Shown here one piece after another: positions 63,028 to 64,000 of a stretch of DNA of 64,000 nucleotides. The stretch's first letter is position 1. The number at the start of each line of letters is the position of its first letter. The translations under genes were made by a program, and so were the position numbers. The notes below the pieces were generated by a model that saw only the letters and a list, made by a program, of their open reading frames with translations, was not told where the DNA came from and did not search any database. Origin of the DNA: Bradyrhizobium sp. 200 (GTDB taxonomy: Bacteria > Pseudomonadota > Alphaproteobacteria > Rhizobiales > Xanthobacteraceae); assembly GCF_023100945.1 (NCBI RefSeq), contig NZ_CP064689.1, positions 3,640,001-3,704,000 of the forward strand, given 5' to 3'.

Positions 63028-63725
63028 GGCGATATCATTGGATCGGCTTTTTGAGCGCCGCGGCAATCTTTGTTGGCGCGATCAGTTCGGCGTTTGCCGA
63101 TGAGACGGTCAACATCGGCGGCTCCCGCGCCGTGCTGATCAAGCCAGGCGCGCCGCGGGCGAGCGTGATCCTGATCCCGGGCGGCGACGGCGTCATTAAT
63201 GCGGGCGACAATGGCGATATCCGCGGTCTCAAGTTCAACCAGCTTGTTCGTACCCGGCACGCCTATGCGGCGCGGGGGCTCGCGGTGCTCGTGGTCGACG
63301 CCAATACCCCGCTCGATAGCGCTATTCAGTATATGGCTGCGATCAAGCGGCCGGTGACCATCGTCGCCACCAGCCGCGGCACGATCCGCGCCGCGCAGTG
63401 GATTGCGCGCGGGGCCCGGCCGGACGCGCTGGTGCTGACGTCAGGATTTCTCAGCGCCGAATCCGGCAGCGGTCAAAATGTGATGTCGATCCTGGGCTCG
63501 CCGGCATCGCTGCCGCGCACGCTGGTCATCCATCACAGCCAGGATAGTTGCCGGGTGACCTTGCCGGCCGGAGTTGAGCCGTTCGTCAAGTGGTCAGCCG
63601 GTCGGGCACGGGTGACCTGGCTCAGCGGCGGCGTCAACGAAGGCGACCCCTGTCAGGCCCGGGGCCATCATGGCTTTAACGGCATTGACGGTCGGGTGGT
63701 CGGCCTTGCGGCGAGCTTCCGCTAA
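63024..63725 (+). CDS. Exported alpha/beta hydrolase-like hypothetical protein
   Basis: A 233-residue protein starting at GTG 63024, overlapping the methyltransferase stop; AAGGAA precedes it. An N-terminal signal (RRYHWIGFLSAAAIFVGAIS, cleaved near AFADE) predicts export. The mature part resembles an alpha/beta hydrolase core: VILIPGGDGV, then VATSRGTIRA, where Ser is in the nucleophile-elbow position, and HHSQDSCRV. The catalytic Asp is unclear. Translational coupling to an RNA methyltransferase is odd for an exported protein. Confidence 0.72.
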   Translation: MRRYHWIGFLSAAAIFVGAISSAFADETVNIGGSRAVLIKPGAPRASVILIPGGDGVINAGDNGDIRGLKFNQLVRTRHAYAARGLAVLVVDANTPLDSAIQYMAAIKRPVTIVATSRGTIRAAQWIARGARPDALVLTSGFLSAESGSGQNVMSILGSPASLPRTLVIHHSQDSCRVTLPAGVEPFVKWSAGRARVTWLSGGVNEGDPCQARGHHGFNGIDGRVVGLAASFR

Positions 63726-63742
63726 CTTTCGGGGATGGCCCC

Positions 63743-64000
63743 TCAATCCACGATGAACAGCTTCGCGCCGGTCTTCGTCGACGACCGGTGCGCGGCATCG
63801 CCGAAATCCGACACCTGGTAGCTCATGCCCGGCTTGAGCTTGAACTTGCGCCCGTCGCGCAGTTCGCTGTCGAGTTCGCCTTCCAGCACGTAGAGCACAT
63901 GGCCGCGGTCGCACCAGTGATCGGCGAGATAGCCCGGCGAATATTCGACCATCCGCACGCGCAAGTCCCCGATGTTGAGGGTACGCCAGAGCGCTTCGCC
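63743..64000 (-). CDS. DHCW-motif cupin-fold protein (5' truncated by window edge)
   Basis: Minus-strand frame open to the window edge, so the N-terminus is missing; at least 85 residues are visible. The cupin barrel is recognised from YLADHWCDRGHVLYVLEGEL, which carries the metal-type His/Cys residues, and GRKFKLKPGMSYQVSDFG. Short single-domain cupins of this group have no agreed function. The internal TTG at 63964 should not be taken as the start because the frame continues through LWRTLNIGDLRVRM. Convergent with the upstream hydrolase-like gene, 17 bp apart. Confidence 0.85.
   Translation of the reverse strand, partial: GEALWRTLNIGDLRVRMVEYSPGYLADHWCDRGHVLYVLEGELDSELRDGRKFKLKPGMSYQVSDFGDAAHRSSTKTGAKLFIVD

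Overview
The window looks like chromosomal DNA of a Bradyrhizobium-type alphaproteobacterium (Nitrobacteraceae). This is inferred from the high GC content, tightly packed metabolic genes, many ATGA start/stop overlaps, a TAXI-TRAP transporter, a phasin, many acyl-CoA genes, and several families of short intergenic inverted repeats. I see no rRNA, tRNA, CRISPR array, insertion sequence, prophage or origin.

Layout. 1-4633: the end of a sugar ABC transporter (two permeases) followed by a sugar-acid module (DenD-like dehydrogenase, KDG kinase, KDPG aldolase). 4667-11409: an uncharacterised acyl-CoA cluster (SCP2-type thiolase, family III CoA-transferase, acyl-CoA dehydrogenase, a thiolase-fold protein without the nucleophilic Cys paired with a zinc-ribbon/OB-fold protein, and a CMD-family protein). 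11429-17126: Hsp70/YegD-like protein, Tex, and a glutaminase fused to STAS and cNMP-binding domains. 17149-23405: a TAXI-TRAP transporter, a free-standing biotin carrier protein, a divergent IclR regulator with a clear palindromic operator, and an acyl-CoA carboxyltransferase. 23471-29051: MFS transporter, DUF2783 protein, aromatic-type FAD monooxygenase, crotonase, thioesterase and TetR regulator. 29159-38119: LysR regulator divergent from a valine-catabolic operon (mmsA, isobutyryl-CoA dehydrogenase, 3-hydroxyisobutyryl-CoA hydrolase, mmsB), continuing into acyl-CoA ligase, MaoC and SDR genes. 38256-48646: YhiN-like flavoprotein, D-threonine-aldolase-like enzyme, ABC-F ATPase, YaiI, hotdog protein, an orphan molybdenum hydroxylase large subunit, Ppx/GppA and RlmE. 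48859-53567: Crp/Fnr regulator, small Cys-rich protein, phasin, DHA2 efflux pump, XRE regulator and GFA protein. 53847-64000: Pmp3-like protein, GuaB, a reductase and an SDR, small secreted protein, metallophosphoesterase, hydrolase, MAPEG, RsmB-like methyltransferase, a secreted hydrolase-like protein and a truncated cupin.

Common theme. Most of the window is catabolic and CoA-linked: transporters bring in sugars or organic acids, CoA ligases and transferases activate them, and dehydrogenases, hydratases, thiolases and carboxylases process them, each locus with its own regulator (IclR, TetR, LysR). The least conventional parts are the 4.7-10.4 kb cluster, whose enzymes depart from the usual active-site residues, the IclR-controlled transporter/carboxylase locus, the glutaminase fusion, and a pair of phased palindromes ahead of the XRE gene. 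Start sites were chosen from ribosome-binding sites, stop/start overlaps and homologous N-termini. No database search was run; family names rest on motif recognition.
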